NCBI GenBank assembly: GCA_021776565.1
Contig: JAJFFQ010000020.1
Span: 31,453 to 95,452 of the forward strand
Reading direction: 5' to 3'
DNA: 64,000 nt
DNA from: Robiginitomaculum sp.
GTDB lineage: Bacteria > Pseudomonadota > Alphaproteobacteria > Caulobacterales > Maricaulaceae
Shown here: positions 46,636 through 56,019 of the stretch, one piece after another
Position numbering within the stretch: position 1 is the stretch's first letter
How the letters are laid out: each line of letters starts with the position of its first letter
Notes under the pieces: generated by a model
The model's database searches: none
Told to the model about the DNA's origin: nothing
The model's input: only the letters and a program-made list of their open reading frames with translations
Program-made: the position numbers and the translations under genes

Positions 46636-46899
46636 CCAACCCTCATTTGCTGGTGCCCGGAAGATGGTGGCAGCAAGCCCACACCCCCCCGGCGTGATAG
46701 ACATGGGGCACCTTGTCGCAGAGTCGCCCCCGGTTTTGCAAGGCCATTTTCAGTATTACTTCAGCATTACCGCATATTCATTGGCGTTTTTTACAAAAAC
46801 AGGCTATGATCTGTTGTTATAGCGACTGATTTGGTGCCTTACAGACGCGCGCCGAGGGTGGCCCTCTGGTCTGTCCCTCTTGCTTTAAGGGAGTGAGCC

Positions 46900-47463
46900 A
46901 TGAAACTTTTTTCCAAAACCTTTGTCACACTTGGTATTTTGCCAATTATCTTTGCTGCCGGTGCGGCCAGTGCCGGAACCATGACCATCGGTCAAAGTTA
47001 CGGTGCCGAATGTTATGATAATGCCAAAGGCAGGGGTATTGGTGTGGGTGACATTAACGCCTGCAACCGTGCCATTGATGAAGGTTCACTGACCCGCAAG
47101 GATCGCGCATCAACATTTGTCAATCGTGGCATTGTTCGCGCTTTTCGTGACGATCTCACTGGCGCACTTTCAGATTATGAAAAGGCATTGCGTCTCAAGC
47201 CAGAACTTGCCGAGGCCTTTGCCAACCGTGGCAATGTATATATTCGTATGGAGCGATACGATGATGCTCTGGCTGAACTGAATACTGCGTTGACACTGGA
47301 TCTGAAATCTCCAGAACGGGTGTATTATAATCGCGCAATAATTTATGAAAAACTTGGTCAAACCCGGGCTGCCTATGAGGATTTGATGATGGCCGTTAAA
47401 CTGGCACCGCAATGGGGGCAGCCAAAACGTGAATTGCAGCGTTATCAGGTTGTTTCACGTTGA
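46900..47463 (+). CDS. Exported tetratricopeptide-repeat protein
   Basis: A 187-residue protein with a signal peptide (cleavage near ASAG) and three TPR-like units, for example ALSDYEKALRLKPELAEAFANRG, NVYIRMERYDDALAELNTAL and an adjoining pair. Two Cys residues near the N terminus (AECYDNA and NACNRA) may form a disulfide. TPRs mediate protein-protein contacts; the partner is unknown. The gene faces the same way as tldD and is divergent from ctaC. Confidence 0.85.
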   Translation: MKLFSKTFVTLGILPIIFAAGAASAGTMTIGQSYGAECYDNAKGRGIGVGDINACNRAIDEGSLTRKDRASTFVNRGIVRAFRDDLTGALSDYEKALRLKPELAEAFANRGNVYIRMERYDDALAELNTALTLDLKSPERVYYNRAIIYEKLGQTRAAYEDLMMAVKLAPQWGQPKRELQRYQVVSR

Positions 47464-47494
47464 TGCAGTGAAGCAAACTCTCTAACTAGAGGGC

Positions 47495-48919
47495 ATGACT
47501 CACTCAGCATTTGACCAAACCGACCTTAGCCTTGAACAAGCCAGTGCGCTAACCAATGACGCCCTTAAAGGGGCCGATGATGGTGAAATGTTTGCCGAGC
47601 GAAGCGTTTCAGAAAGCTTTGTCTTTGACGACGGGCGCCTGAAAAATGCATCCTATGATGCCGTGCGTGGCTTTGGCCTGCGTCGCGTTTGCGGCGAAAA
47701 AACCGGCTATGCCCATTCTACTGAACTAAGCCCTGCGGCAATTCGTCGCGCTGCCAATGCCGTGCGCGCCGCCGACAGTGGGCATAACGGTGCCTGTGCC
47801 GATGCACCAGGGCGCACCAATGCCGTGCTTTATGGCGATGCTGATCCTGCTGATTCGCCAGACTTTACCACCAAAACAGAATTACTGGCCGAAATTGACG
47901 CTTATGTACGCGCCCAAGACCCAAGGGTTATTCAGGTGAGCGCCAGCCTGGCCGGGGAACTGCGCAACATCACCATACTTCGCCCCGGCGCCGATCCTGT
48001 GTTTGATCGTCGCCCTCTGGTACGCATTGGCGTTGCGGTAACGGTCGAGGAAAACGGACGCCGCGAAAGTGGCAATGCCGGTGCCGGCGGGCGCACCACA
48101 TACGCACAATGGATTACCCCGCAAAGCTGGAAATCTCTGGCTGATGAGGCCTTGCGCCAGGCGCTGGTGAACTTGCAGTCTGTTGACTGTCCGGCTGGCG
48201 AAATGGATGTGGTGTTGGGGCCAGGCTGGCCCGGTATTTTGCTGCATGAAGCCATTGGCCATGGCCTTGAGGGTGATTTTAATCGCAAGGGCGAAAGCGC
48301 CTTTTCGGGCCGCATTGGTGAACGTGTGGCGGCCAAAGGCGTTACCGTCGTTGATGATGGCACCATTGCGGCGCGGCGTGGATCACTAACCGTGGATGAT
48401 GAAGGCACGCCCACCAGCGCCACCACTTTGATCGAGGATGGTATACTGGTTGGCTATATGCAGGATCGGCAAAATGCCCGCCTGATGGGCATGGAACCTA
48501 CCGGCAATGGCAGGCGTGAAAGTTTTTCCTGCCCGCCATTGCCGCGCATGACCAACACCTTTATGCGTGCTGGAAAACACGATCCGGGCGAAATTCTGGC
48601 CTCGCTGAAAGACGGTATTTATGCGGTTAATTTTGGCGGCGGACAGGTGGACATCACCTCTGGAAAGTTTGTGTTTCAATGCACCGAGGCCTATCTGGTC
48701 AAAAACGGTAAAGTCGGCGCACCGGTGAAAGGCGCAACCCTGATCGGTGATGGCCCCAGTGTGTTGACCCGGGTGCAAATGATCGGCAATGATCTGGAGC
48801 TTGACCCCGGCATCGGCGTTTGCGGCAAGGCCGGGCAGGGCGTCCCGGTGGGCGTAGGCCAGCCAACATTAAAAATCCGCGACGTTACCGTCGGCGGTGC
48901 TGATGTTGGCGCGACTTGA
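47495..48919 (+). CDS. tldD: Metalloprotease TldD
   Basis: TldD, with TldE/PmbA, processes small peptides such as microcin precursors and gyrase-toxin substrates. The 474-residue protein has the zinc motif HEAIGHGLEGDFNRKGES and the C-terminal GIGVCGKAGQGVPVGVGQPTL. Its position next to the oxidase cluster is typical of alphaproteobacteria. The partner pmbA is not in this window. Confidence 0.95.
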   Translation: MTHSAFDQTDLSLEQASALTNDALKGADDGEMFAERSVSESFVFDDGRLKNASYDAVRGFGLRRVCGEKTGYAHSTELSPAAIRRAANAVRAADSGHNGACADAPGRTNAVLYGDADPADSPDFTTKTELLAEIDAYVRAQDPRVIQVSASLAGELRNITILRPGADPVFDRRPLVRIGVAVTVEENGRRESGNAGAGGRTTYAQWITPQSWKSLADEALRQALVNLQSVDCPAGEMDVVLGPGWPGILLHEAIGHGLEGDFNRKGESAFSGRIGERVAAKGVTVVDDGTIAARRGSLTVDDEGTPTSATTLIEDGILVGYMQDRQNARLMGMEPTGNGRRESFSCPPLPRMTNTFMRAGKHDPGEILASLKDGIYAVNFGGGQVDITSGKFVFQCTEAYLVKNGKVGAPVKGATLIGDGPSVLTRVQMIGNDLELDPGIGVCGKAGQGVPVGVGQPTLKIRDVTVGGADVGAT

Positions 48920-48969
48920 TAATTTTTCTAAACACCCAGGCTCAAAACCCAATTTGATTGTTTTTTACG

Positions 48970-51900
48970 TTACTCCTCCACTCCCCTGGTATCGTGGACA
49001 CCCCATATATCGAGGCGGTGGTCTTTGCGCTGGTCGACCATGAACAGGGAGTGGTCGGGGGTAAACTTCCCGGCGATTGTGCCATTGGCTTCAAGTCCGG
49101 TAAATGCCCCGGCTTTGGTATTGTCATTGGTAACAAACAGGTCAAGCGCCATGGTTTTCTTGCCGCTTCTCAGCTTGGCCGTGCCGTCAGGCCAGACATA
49201 AAGCGTGCCTGGCACTTGGGCGTGTCTGATACCGGTGGTTTTGCGAACCATGACCGCCCAGCGACCAACGGGAAGATCGCCAACCCCGGCTATGGGTGCA
49301 TCAGCGGTAGCGTCAGGAACCGTAACGGCTGCGCTGGTCACTGAAAAATTAGTGCCCGCTTGATTTTTAAAGCGTACGAACGCCCGTGCGTTAGCCGGGT
49401 CGAGCGCCACGCCATTGGTGGATTGATCCGTCAGGAAAATGGCAAAAAAGTTGGGGCCAGAACCAATTATGGTATCTACAGGTGTAGAGCCAAGTGGAGT
49501 GATACAGGCCGACGCAATATCTGTCTCGCAAATCTGCAACCCCAATGGCAGGGCCGCTGCGCCGGTATCCACCGACACGCTAACGGTCGCATTGGCAGAG
49601 CCATTTTCATCGCCCGCACCGATGTTGGTGGCAGAAATGGTCATGAAGCCTGTACCGCCAGCGGGAATGTTAATAATCCCGTCGCCAGAGCTTGTTGCTC
49701 CGATGGACAGAATGTCCGGCACTTCCTTGTCAGCAATGGACAAAAATACCGTATTAACCCCGGGGATTGCCCCGACATTGGCATTGTCGCAGACAACATC
49801 CGGGAACACGTCAACGCCCGCGCTGACTGAAACAGGGGTGAAGGCCAGAATAAACGACCGTAACTGGGTTGGTATCAAATCAAAGGCTTCATCAGCCAAG
49901 CCTACAGGGGCATTGGCTGCATCGGTTTCCTGATAACTTAATGTGACCGGAGAATCCGCCGGAATGGTAATCCGACAGCTCTGCGCCACACTGGCTCCGG
50001 CATTGATAACAGAGGCAAACACGGTGATTGGATCACCCAAAGCCTGCGGGCGGCTGCGACCTGGTGCATCCGGCGCCGCCCCCGTCGAGCCAGATCGGGC
50101 CGACGGCAACACAGAAGAAAATAAAATGGTCGGGCCGGGCGCGATCAATTCAAAGCGGGCGCTGACAGAGCGGGCCTGATCCATAGTGAGCACACAGGCT
50201 CCGGTGCCAGAGCAGTTTCCAGACCAGGCGGTAAATATCGAGTCAACCCCGGCGGCATGGCTCAATGTGACACTGGTGCCTGTATCATACGGCTCCTCAC
50301 AGTCTGCACCGCAATCAATGCCCGCAGGATTGCTGGACAATGTCCCTGAACCCGGCCCGGTTGTGGTCACGCTCAGGATGAATTGCGGGATCGCCTGCAC
50401 AATGCTGGTAGGCGCAGAGGTCACGCTCTCAACTGTGCCGCCGCCATCGGTAAAACTGACCACGACATCAATGGTGGAACCCACATCGGCCTGGGTCAAC
50501 TCATAGGTTGAGGCTATGGCCCCGGCAATATCAGCACCACCTCGCCGCCACTGAAAACTGAACGGGCCAAGCCCATCCACGTCGGCCACAGCCGAAGCAT
50601 CAGCGGTCAGGGTCTGGCCTTGTGTTGCTGTGCCGGTTATCAGCACTTCGCCAGTGGGGGCATCATCGACATTGGCCACCGGAGATGTGGCAGCACTGGT
50701 CAGGCTTTCATTGGTGCCACCGCCATCAGTATAACTAACCACAACGTCTATGGTGCTGCCCACATCGGCCTGGGTCAGAAGAAGCGTTGCATTGGTCGCT
50801 CCGGCAATCGGTGTACCGTTCCTGCGCCACTGAAAGCTGAACGGCCCAAGACCATCGGCGTCAGCAATGCTCGACGTATCGGCGGTCAGCGTCTGCTCCT
50901 GGGTTGCTATGCCAGTGATAACCACCGCGCCGGTGGGGGGAGTGTTCACACCAGTGCCCTGTATAGAGAAGTTGTAAGGGTTTTCGTCTGAATCATTATT
51001 AGCAATGGAGATTGTTGCCGTGCGAAGACCCACAGTGCCGGGGTCGAAGGTAATCGTAAATGTCGTGGTGCCACCGCCACCTGCCACACTGGTGTTCGCA
51101 TCACTGGTCAGGATGAAATCACCCGGATTGGTGTCGCCAATAGTAACGTTTGGGGTATCTGTGAAATTCAGCACAGCACTACCTGAATTGGTGATGGTAA
51201 AGGTGTTGGCGTTGCTGCCACCGGCAAGTAATTCGCTGCCAAAGTCGGTATCATTTGCGACACTAGGTGTGGCATCTCCATCGAAAATGCCTACCTCCAT
51301 GGCTGCAACATACATATCCGGGGCAGGAAGGCCAAAAATATCTGCTCGAATTGCTGTATTTTCAGGGTTATCTGGACTCCTGCTGCCATCATCCCAGGCA
51401 ATAATAAAACTGTCGCCTGCAAGTGCAGCAACACTGGGTCTCATCTGTGAAAACTCTGTTATGGTGTTGACCAGAAATTCAGTGCCTTGTGCGCCGCCTG
51501 TTGCATCGTAGCGTTGGGCACGAACCGCATAGCTGCTGGTGTCAACATAGCTAAGGCTATTATCATTCCAGGCTATTACAAAACCACCGCCGGTAAATCC
51601 GGAAATACTAGAGTTTTCCTGATCGATCGTCGTAATGGTATTGACAAGAAATTCACTTCCTTGAGGTGCACCAGCGGCATTAAACCGTTGTGCCCGAATA
51701 TCTGTACTGAAATGAGTACTGCGATCATCCCAGGCAATAACAAAACCGCCATCGGAAAGTGCTCCTACACTGGGCGTATTCTGAGTACTTGTTGTAATGC
51801 TGTTGACCAGAAACTCGGCGCCTTGTTTTACGCCGCTGGCATCATAACGCTGCGCCCGTATGTCAGTACCGCTGCCTTGTCCGCCAGCGCTTTGATCATC

Positions 51901-52647
51901 CCAGGCAATAACAAAACCACCACCGGAAAGGGCTGCAACGCCCGGAGTTCCTTGATGACCTGCTGTTATAGTGTTGACTAAAAAACTTGTGCTTTGTGCC
52001 ACGCCGCTAGCGTTATAGCGTTGGGCGCGAATGGCATCGCCACTGGGGTCATCAGGACTTTGGCTTCTATCTCTCCATGTAATAATAAACCCGCCACCGG
52101 TTAGTCCTGCCGCACTGGGTTGAACCTGATGATTTGTAGTTGTTGTGGAGTTGACCAAAAACTCGACCCCTTGCGCACCGCCGCTCGCATCATAACGCTG
52201 AGCACGAATGGCAGTGCCGGTCGGGTAATCAGGAAAGAAGCTGTTATCTACCCAGGTAATGACAAATCCGCCACCGGAAAGTGCTGCTACACTCGGCGCA
52301 GATTGCGAGTTAATGATAATAGTATTGACCTGAAACTCGGTGTCTTGTTTTACGCCGCTGGCGTTATAACGTTGCGCTCGAATTTCAATGGTATTGATGA
52401 AGTTATTTGGATCAGAGGCACCTGCCCAGGCAATAACAAAACCACCGCCTGTTAGCGTGGCGACACTTGGCTCAAGCTGAGTACTTTGTGAAGTGGTATT
52501 CACCAAAAATTCTGTGGCGCGAAGCTCGGCAACAAAAATGGTAAAAATTGCAATTACTGCCACCAGCATACCGGCAATCGCACGTCTCCACGCGCTCAAG
52601 CGGGGTGCGGTATAAGGCCTGGGCAAGACGAAATTCCAAAAGGACAT
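48970..52647 (-). CDS. Large repeat-rich secreted protein (choice-of-anchor D)
   Basis: A 1225-residue protein with an N-terminal signal/anchor (IAGMLVAVIAIFTIFVAELRA). Residues about 45-447 are seven tandem units of about 55 residues with EFLVNT..Q..PSVAALxGGGFVIAW and IRAQRYNASG patterns. Next comes a choice-of-anchor D segment (about 455-590), two about 93-residue Ig-like units sharing FSFQWRR and LTQADVGSTIDVVVS, an InlB B-repeat-like region with Cys pairs (DCGADCEEPYDTG) and a C-terminal region without named domains. It is a surface or adhesion-type protein by analogy. No anchor motif is visible at the C terminus. Confidence 0.83.
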   Translation of the reverse strand: MSFWNFVLPRPYTAPRLSAWRRAIAGMLVAVIAIFTIFVAELRATEFLVNTTSQSTQLEPSVATLTGGGFVIAWAGASDPNNFINTIEIRAQRYNASGVKQDTEFQVNTIIINSQSAPSVAALSGGGFVITWVDNSFFPDYPTGTAIRAQRYDASGGAQGVEFLVNSTTTTNHQVQPSAAGLTGGGFIITWRDRSQSPDDPSGDAIRAQRYNASGVAQSTSFLVNTITAGHQGTPGVAALSGGGFVIAWDDQSAGGQGSGTDIRAQRYDASGVKQGAEFLVNSITTSTQNTPSVGALSDGGFVIAWDDRSTHFSTDIRAQRFNAAGAPQGSEFLVNTITTIDQENSSISGFTGGGFVIAWNDNSLSYVDTSSYAVRAQRYDATGGAQGTEFLVNTITEFSQMRPSVAALAGDSFIIAWDDGSRSPDNPENTAIRADIFGLPAPDMYVAAMEVGIFDGDATPSVANDTDFGSELLAGGSNANTFTITNSGSAVLNFTDTPNVTIGDTNPGDFILTSDANTSVAGGGGTTTFTITFDPGTVGLRTATISIANNDSDENPYNFSIQGTGVNTPPTGAVVITGIATQEQTLTADTSSIADADGLGPFSFQWRRNGTPIAGATNATLLLTQADVGSTIDVVVSYTDGGGTNESLTSAATSPVANVDDAPTGEVLITGTATQGQTLTADASAVADVDGLGPFSFQWRRGGADIAGAIASTYELTQADVGSTIDVVVSFTDGGGTVESVTSAPTSIVQAIPQFILSVTTTGPGSGTLSSNPAGIDCGADCEEPYDTGTSVTLSHAAGVDSIFTAWSGNCSGTGACVLTMDQARSVSARFELIAPGPTILFSSVLPSARSGSTGAAPDAPGRSRPQALGDPITVFASVINAGASVAQSCRITIPADSPVTLSYQETDAANAPVGLADEAFDLIPTQLRSFILAFTPVSVSAGVDVFPDVVCDNANVGAIPGVNTVFLSIADKEVPDILSIGATSSGDGIINIPAGGTGFMTISATNIGAGDENGSANATVSVSVDTGAAALPLGLQICETDIASACITPLGSTPVDTIIGSGPNFFAIFLTDQSTNGVALDPANARAFVRFKNQAGTNFSVTSAAVTVPDATADAPIAGVGDLPVGRWAVMVRKTTGIRHAQVPGTLYVWPDGTAKLRSGKKTMALDLFVTNDNTKAGAFTGLEANGTIAGKFTPDHSLFMVDQRKDHRLDIWGVHDTRGVEE
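51306..52515 (-). repeat. Seven tandem ~170-bp coding repeats
   Basis: The seven protein units begin with T/A/V/S-EF-L/Q-VN and contain GGGFVIAW and IRAQRY. The units differ by roughly a quarter to a half of residues, so this is an old, diverged array. The spacing of 54-59 residues suggests a propeller- or beta-sandwich-like repeat. Confidence 0.85.
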
Positions 52648-53033
52648 ATAAACTCGCTATGGGTTGACACGCACTCTGATAAAACATGCCTTGTGTAAGG
52701 GTGCTAACAACAATTATGACATTTTTATAGATAATAAACACAATAAAGAAAAGGTATGTCTATAAATTACGCAAATTTGTTATTTGCTGCGCCCCGCTAA
52801 ACATGTTTAGTTGTTCGCTACGGTGTTGTATTCTTTATCGATGAGCGTTGTTGTGAACAAGCCGAGGCCGGTGGCAAGCCTCACAAGCACATCTATCTCA
52901 CTACATATGAAGACGGGCATAATCCACATTCCAGCCTCATGTCATACGGAGGCAAGCATTGTCCATTTTATTTACCGGTCAATATTTTTTGGTGAGTCGA
53001 GCGATAATGCCAATCCCTGATGATCTATAGGCC
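52648..53033. other. Non-coding gap upstream of the large secreted-protein gene
   Basis: About 386 bases between the 5' end of the repeat-protein gene and the 3' end of fliE. The first 100 bases are AT-rich and should hold the promoter of the repeat-protein gene. The rest shows no convincing gene; a 69-codon open frame (52811-53020) has no coding character. Confidence 0.5.
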
Positions 53034-53339
53034 CTAAATCGGCATACGCAGGATGTCCTGATAGGCCTTGATAACCTCATCGCGAACTGCAATCACGGTT
53101 TCCAGGGTCATCTCGGCCTCATTAACCGCGCTAACCACGTCGATCAGATCAACCTTGCCACTGGCCGAAGCCATGGTCATCTGCTCGGCTTTGGTGGTAT
53201 CGGTGGCAACGCTGCTGATCGCATCCTTGACCATGGCGCCAAAATCCAGTTTGGCGGCACCGGCCTCATCACCACCGGTTTTTGCGGTGCTGACGGCCTG
53301 TCCGTAGGCCTTCATGGCTTGCAAGGCAGTAAATGACAT
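53034..53339 (-). CDS. fliE: Flagellar hook-basal body protein FliE
   Basis: FliE joins the MS ring to the proximal rod. The 101-residue protein ends with the conserved EMTLETVIAVRDEVIKAYQDILRMPI. It is last in flgB-flgC-fliE, a conserved flagellar cluster. Confidence 0.95.
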   Translation of the reverse strand: MSFTALQAMKAYGQAVSTAKTGGDEAGAAKLDFGAMVKDAISSVATDTTKAEQMTMASASGKVDLIDVVSAVNEAEMTLETVIAVRDEVIKAYQDILRMPI

Positions 53340-53364
53340 AACGGCTTCCTCCTGGCGTTAAGCG

Positions 53365-53781
53365 TTAGCGGCTACGCAACAATTCCAGCGTGCGAGCCAG
53401 CATGGCGCGGCTGTTTTCAATAACACTGACATTGGCCTCAAAGCTGCGCTGGGCCTGGCGCATATCCATCAATTCAATAAGCGAATTAACGTTGGGGTAT
53501 TTCACGTACCCTTGGGCATCGGCTGCCGGGTGGCCAGGTTCAGGCTTACTACGAAAATCGGACATATCAGGCACTGCCTTGCTCATCCGCACAAGGGCGG
53601 TGCCGCTTGTCTTGTCCAGTTCCTCAGTAAATACAGCGATTTTGCGTCGGTAAGGTTCTCCGTCCGGCCCTTGCGCTGCTGAATCTGCATTGGCCACGTT
53701 TTCAGCAATGATGCGCATACGCGAACTTTGCGCGCGCATGCCCGCAGCAGCGATTTTCAGTGCAGTAGCCATATCAGCCAT
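53365..53781 (-). CDS. flgC: Flagellar basal-body rod protein FlgC
   Basis: A 138-residue proximal-rod subunit. The N-terminal helix MATALKIAAAGMRAQSSRMRIIAENVANAD and the C-terminal VNSLIELMDMRQAQRSFEANVSVIENSRAML are the paired coiled-coil rod motifs. It starts 12 bases after flgB. Confidence 0.96.
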   Translation of the reverse strand: MADMATALKIAAAGMRAQSSRMRIIAENVANADSAAQGPDGEPYRRKIAVFTEELDKTSGTALVRMSKAVPDMSDFRSKPEPGHPAADAQGYVKYPNVNSLIELMDMRQAQRSFEANVSVIENSRAMLARTLELLRSR

Positions 53782-53793
53782 AATTCAAATCCC

Positions 53794-54231
53794 TTAACGA
53801 CCAGGTCTGGACAGTGCCAGACGAAGTAATCCCATGCTTTTTTCATAAAGTCCGGCGGCTGCCTCATAACGCATCCGCGTTTCGGCAACGCGCATCACCT
53901 GTTCTTCAAGCACCACGGAGTTTCCATTAAGTGTGGTTTCAGAATCAGGTCGCAAAACAGTTTTGTAACTTTTAGATGCGCCATTACCTGCACCCGCACC
54001 ACGTATATGAGCTGAATCAGTGACTTGTAAATTTACTCTGCTGGCGCTTCGCCCTCGCCCTGCGCTCGCCTGACCAAGCATCTTTTGAAAGCTGCTCTCG
54101 TCAATATCCTGTGCCGCAAAGCCCGGCGTATCGGCATTGGCGATATTGCGCGCAAGAACTTTCTGACGCTCACCCAACATGGACATGGTGCTGCGTAGCG
54201 TCTGGAAAATCGTGATGTCACTCATGCTCAT
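53794..54231 (-). CDS. flgB: Flagellar basal-body rod protein FlgB
   Basis: A 145-residue proximal-rod subunit, first of the cluster. RQKVLARNIANADTPGF is the rod N-terminal motif; MRYEAAAGLYEKSMGLLRLAL the C-terminal coil. A CtrA-type half-site (TTAACCAT) lies 46 bases upstream. Confidence 0.95.
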   Translation of the reverse strand: MSMSDITIFQTLRSTMSMLGERQKVLARNIANADTPGFAAQDIDESSFQKMLGQASAGRGRSASRVNLQVTDSAHIRGAGAGNGASKSYKTVLRPDSETTLNGNSVVLEEQVMRVAETRMRYEAAAGLYEKSMGLLRLALSRPGR

Positions 54232-54276
54232 GGCATACTCGCGTAAGGCCTCTTTGACGACCAGAATGCCCGGTTT

Positions 54277-54284
54277 ATGGTTAA
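54277..54284 (-). promoter_or_regulatory. Candidate CtrA half-site upstream of flgB
   Basis: The minus strand reads TTAACCAT, one of the described CtrA recognition half-sites, 46 bases before the flgB ATG. The second TTAA of a full site is not present, so the assignment is tentative. Confidence 0.4.
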
Positions 54285-54316
54285 TGGACGGTGAAAATAT
54301 CTGTGCTCAGGTACAG

Positions 54317-54862
54317 TCAGAACGAACTTCCCGGTTCCGTCAAAAACTGTAATTCGGCATCCGTGCTATTTCGTCCAAGTGTGGTATTGCGATGTGGGTA
54401 GCGGCCAAACCTATCAATGATGACCTTGTGACTCACGGCAAAATCATAATTATTTTCCAAGCCATGTGCACCGAACAGCTCAACCGAGCGCGCCTGGTCA
54501 TCGGCGTTTTCACTGTGCATGAACGGCATATAGAAAAATGCCTTTTGTGTGGACACAAGACCCTCGTCCTGCCCGGCGACAATACCGGCTTTGCTAAGGT
54601 TGAGCGCCTGAGCATCACTGGCAAACGCTTTTGCCGTGTCCCTGAACATATTGCGGGGAAACTGATCGAGCACAATAATCCCGGCCAGCGTATCTGCCGG
54701 TTTATCAAATACGCCTTGCAATGATGCCGACAGTTCATCGTATAGCGCAGCAAACCTGTCTTTGATGACGGCATCAATATCGGGATCACATACATACCAG
54801 TTTTTTGGAGACAATTCTTCAAACCAGAATGTCAGAACCGCTGCCAGCGTCTTGTCATTCAT
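54317..54862 (-). CDS. DUF924-family protein
   Basis: A 181-residue helical, TPR-like protein with the DUF924 patterns VLTFWFEELSPKNWY, IIVLDQFPRNMFRDTAKAFASD and FFYMPFMHSENADDQ. Function unknown. It lies between two flagellar units but is not a flagellar family; its promoter region faces that of fliO. Confidence 0.92.
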   Translation of the reverse strand: MNDKTLAAVLTFWFEELSPKNWYVCDPDIDAVIKDRFAALYDELSASLQGVFDKPADTLAGIIVLDQFPRNMFRDTAKAFASDAQALNLSKAGIVAGQDEGLVSTQKAFFYMPFMHSENADDQARSVELFGAHGLENNYDFAVSHKVIIDRFGRYPHRNTTLGRNSTDAELQFLTEPGSSF

Positions 54863-54904
54863 ATTGCACCTTACCTTATCTCTTTTCAGTTCAATAATTT
54901 ATGC

Positions 54905-54919
54905 TTAACGGAACCTTAA
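54905..54919 (+). promoter_or_regulatory. Full CtrA-binding site upstream of fliO
   Basis: TTAA-CGGAACC-TTAA matches the CtrA consensus TTAA-N7-TTAA exactly, about 50 bases upstream of fliO. In Caulobacter, CtrA controls early (class II) flagellar genes through such boxes. Confidence 0.72.
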
Positions 54920-54971
54920 CACGCCGGGCGCAAAAGTTCAGCAAAGACATTGACTGCGCAAGGTTATGGCA

Positions 54972-55262
54972 ATGGAAGTTTTTGATACAGGGCGCTATCT
55001 GGCGGGGCTGTTATTTACCCTGGGGCTGATTTTCGGTCTCTGGTATCTGGTGCGCCGTTATGCCCCCGGCATGGTCAGGAGCGCGCCTGTGGGCGATGAC
55101 AAAACTCTATATGTGAGGGAAAGCCTGCAACTTGACCCAAGACGTCGGGTCGTGGTGGTCAATAGCGGCAAGCGCGAGCATATAGTATTGCTGGGTATGA
55201 CCGGTGACCTGCTGATTGAAAGCCGCGATGCGGTGCCAGTCAAAGAAAGTCCGCCATCATGA
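54972..55262 (+). CDS. fliO: Flagellar biosynthetic protein FliO
   Basis: A 96-residue bitopic membrane protein that helps FliP assemble in the flagellar export gate. One helix (GRYLAGLLFTLGLIFGLWYLV) precedes the FliO domain (LYVRESLQLDPRRRVVVVNSGKREHIVLLG). AAGG eight bases before the ATG at 54972 favours it over the ATG at 54966. It overlaps fliP by four bases. Confidence 0.92.
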   Translation: MEVFDTGRYLAGLLFTLGLIFGLWYLVRRYAPGMVRSAPVGDDKTLYVRESLQLDPRRRVVVVNSGKREHIVLLGMTGDLLIESRDAVPVKESPPS

Positions 55263-56002
55263 AGGCTCTGATTCAGACCCTGATACTGGCGCTGTTGGGT
55301 GTGGGCGTGATGGTCTTGCTGGCCGACCCGGTAATGGCGCAATCGGTCACGGTTGATGCGGGCGATGAAGGGCCATTGACCAATCGGGTGTTGCAACTCA
55401 TCGCCTTGCTGACGGTTTTATCTTTGGCCCCATCAATTGTCATCATGACCACCAGTTTTGTGCGCATTGTTGTGGTGTTGTCACTGTTGCGAACCGCATC
55501 GGGTCTGCAACAGGCCCCGCCCAATATGGTACTCATTTCGCTGGCAATTTTCCTGACCGCATTCATCATGGCTCCGGTATTTGAAAAGAGCTATGCCGAT
55601 GGCATAGAGCCGTTGATGAACCAGGAAATTGAACTGGGTGAAGCCTTTACAAAAAGCACCGCGCCGGTCAAAACTTTCATGTTGGCGCAAACCCGCGATG
55701 AAGACCTTGGGCTTTTTCTGGGCCTTGATGATGAACCCATTCCGGCAACGCCTGAGGAAATATCGCTACATATTGTTGCCCCGGCCTTCATGATTTCCGA
55801 GTTGCGCCGGGCCTTTGAAATCGGGTTTTTATATTTCATTCCGTTTTTGATAATTGATCTGGTGGTTGCCAGTATCTTGATGTCCATGGGCATGATGATG
55901 CTGCCCCCGGTAGTCATCTCCTTGCCGTTCAAACTAATTTTCTTTGTGCTGGTCGATGGCTGGCGTCTTGTGGTCGGCAGTTTGCTCCAGAGCTTTAATT
56001 AG
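55259..56002 (+). CDS. fliP: Flagellar export-gate protein FliP
   Basis: FliP forms the core ring of the type III export gate. The 247-residue precursor has an N-terminal signal-like helix, then TTSFVRIVVVLSLLRTASGLQQAPPN, GFLYFIPFLIIDLVVASILMSMGMMMLPPV and FKLIFFVLVDGWRLVVGSL, all diagnostic. FliQ and FliR do not follow; the next gene is convergent metH. Confidence 0.97.
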   Translation: MKALIQTLILALLGVGVMVLLADPVMAQSVTVDAGDEGPLTNRVLQLIALLTVLSLAPSIVIMTTSFVRIVVVLSLLRTASGLQQAPPNMVLISLAIFLTAFIMAPVFEKSYADGIEPLMNQEIELGEAFTKSTAPVKTFMLAQTRDEDLGLFLGLDDEPIPATPEEISLHIVAPAFMISELRRAFEIGFLYFIPFLIIDLVVASILMSMGMMMLPPVVISLPFKLIFFVLVDGWRLVVGSLLQSFN

Positions 56003-56019
56003 GGGCAATACAGTAACTT

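Noticed and set aside
51306..52515. CRISPR-like repeat spacing
   Set aside because: The repeats are coding, diverged and about 170 bases long; they form protein repeats.
52811..53020. A 69-codon frame in the gap before fliE
   Set aside because: No ribosome-binding site, no coding-like composition and no recognisable similarity.
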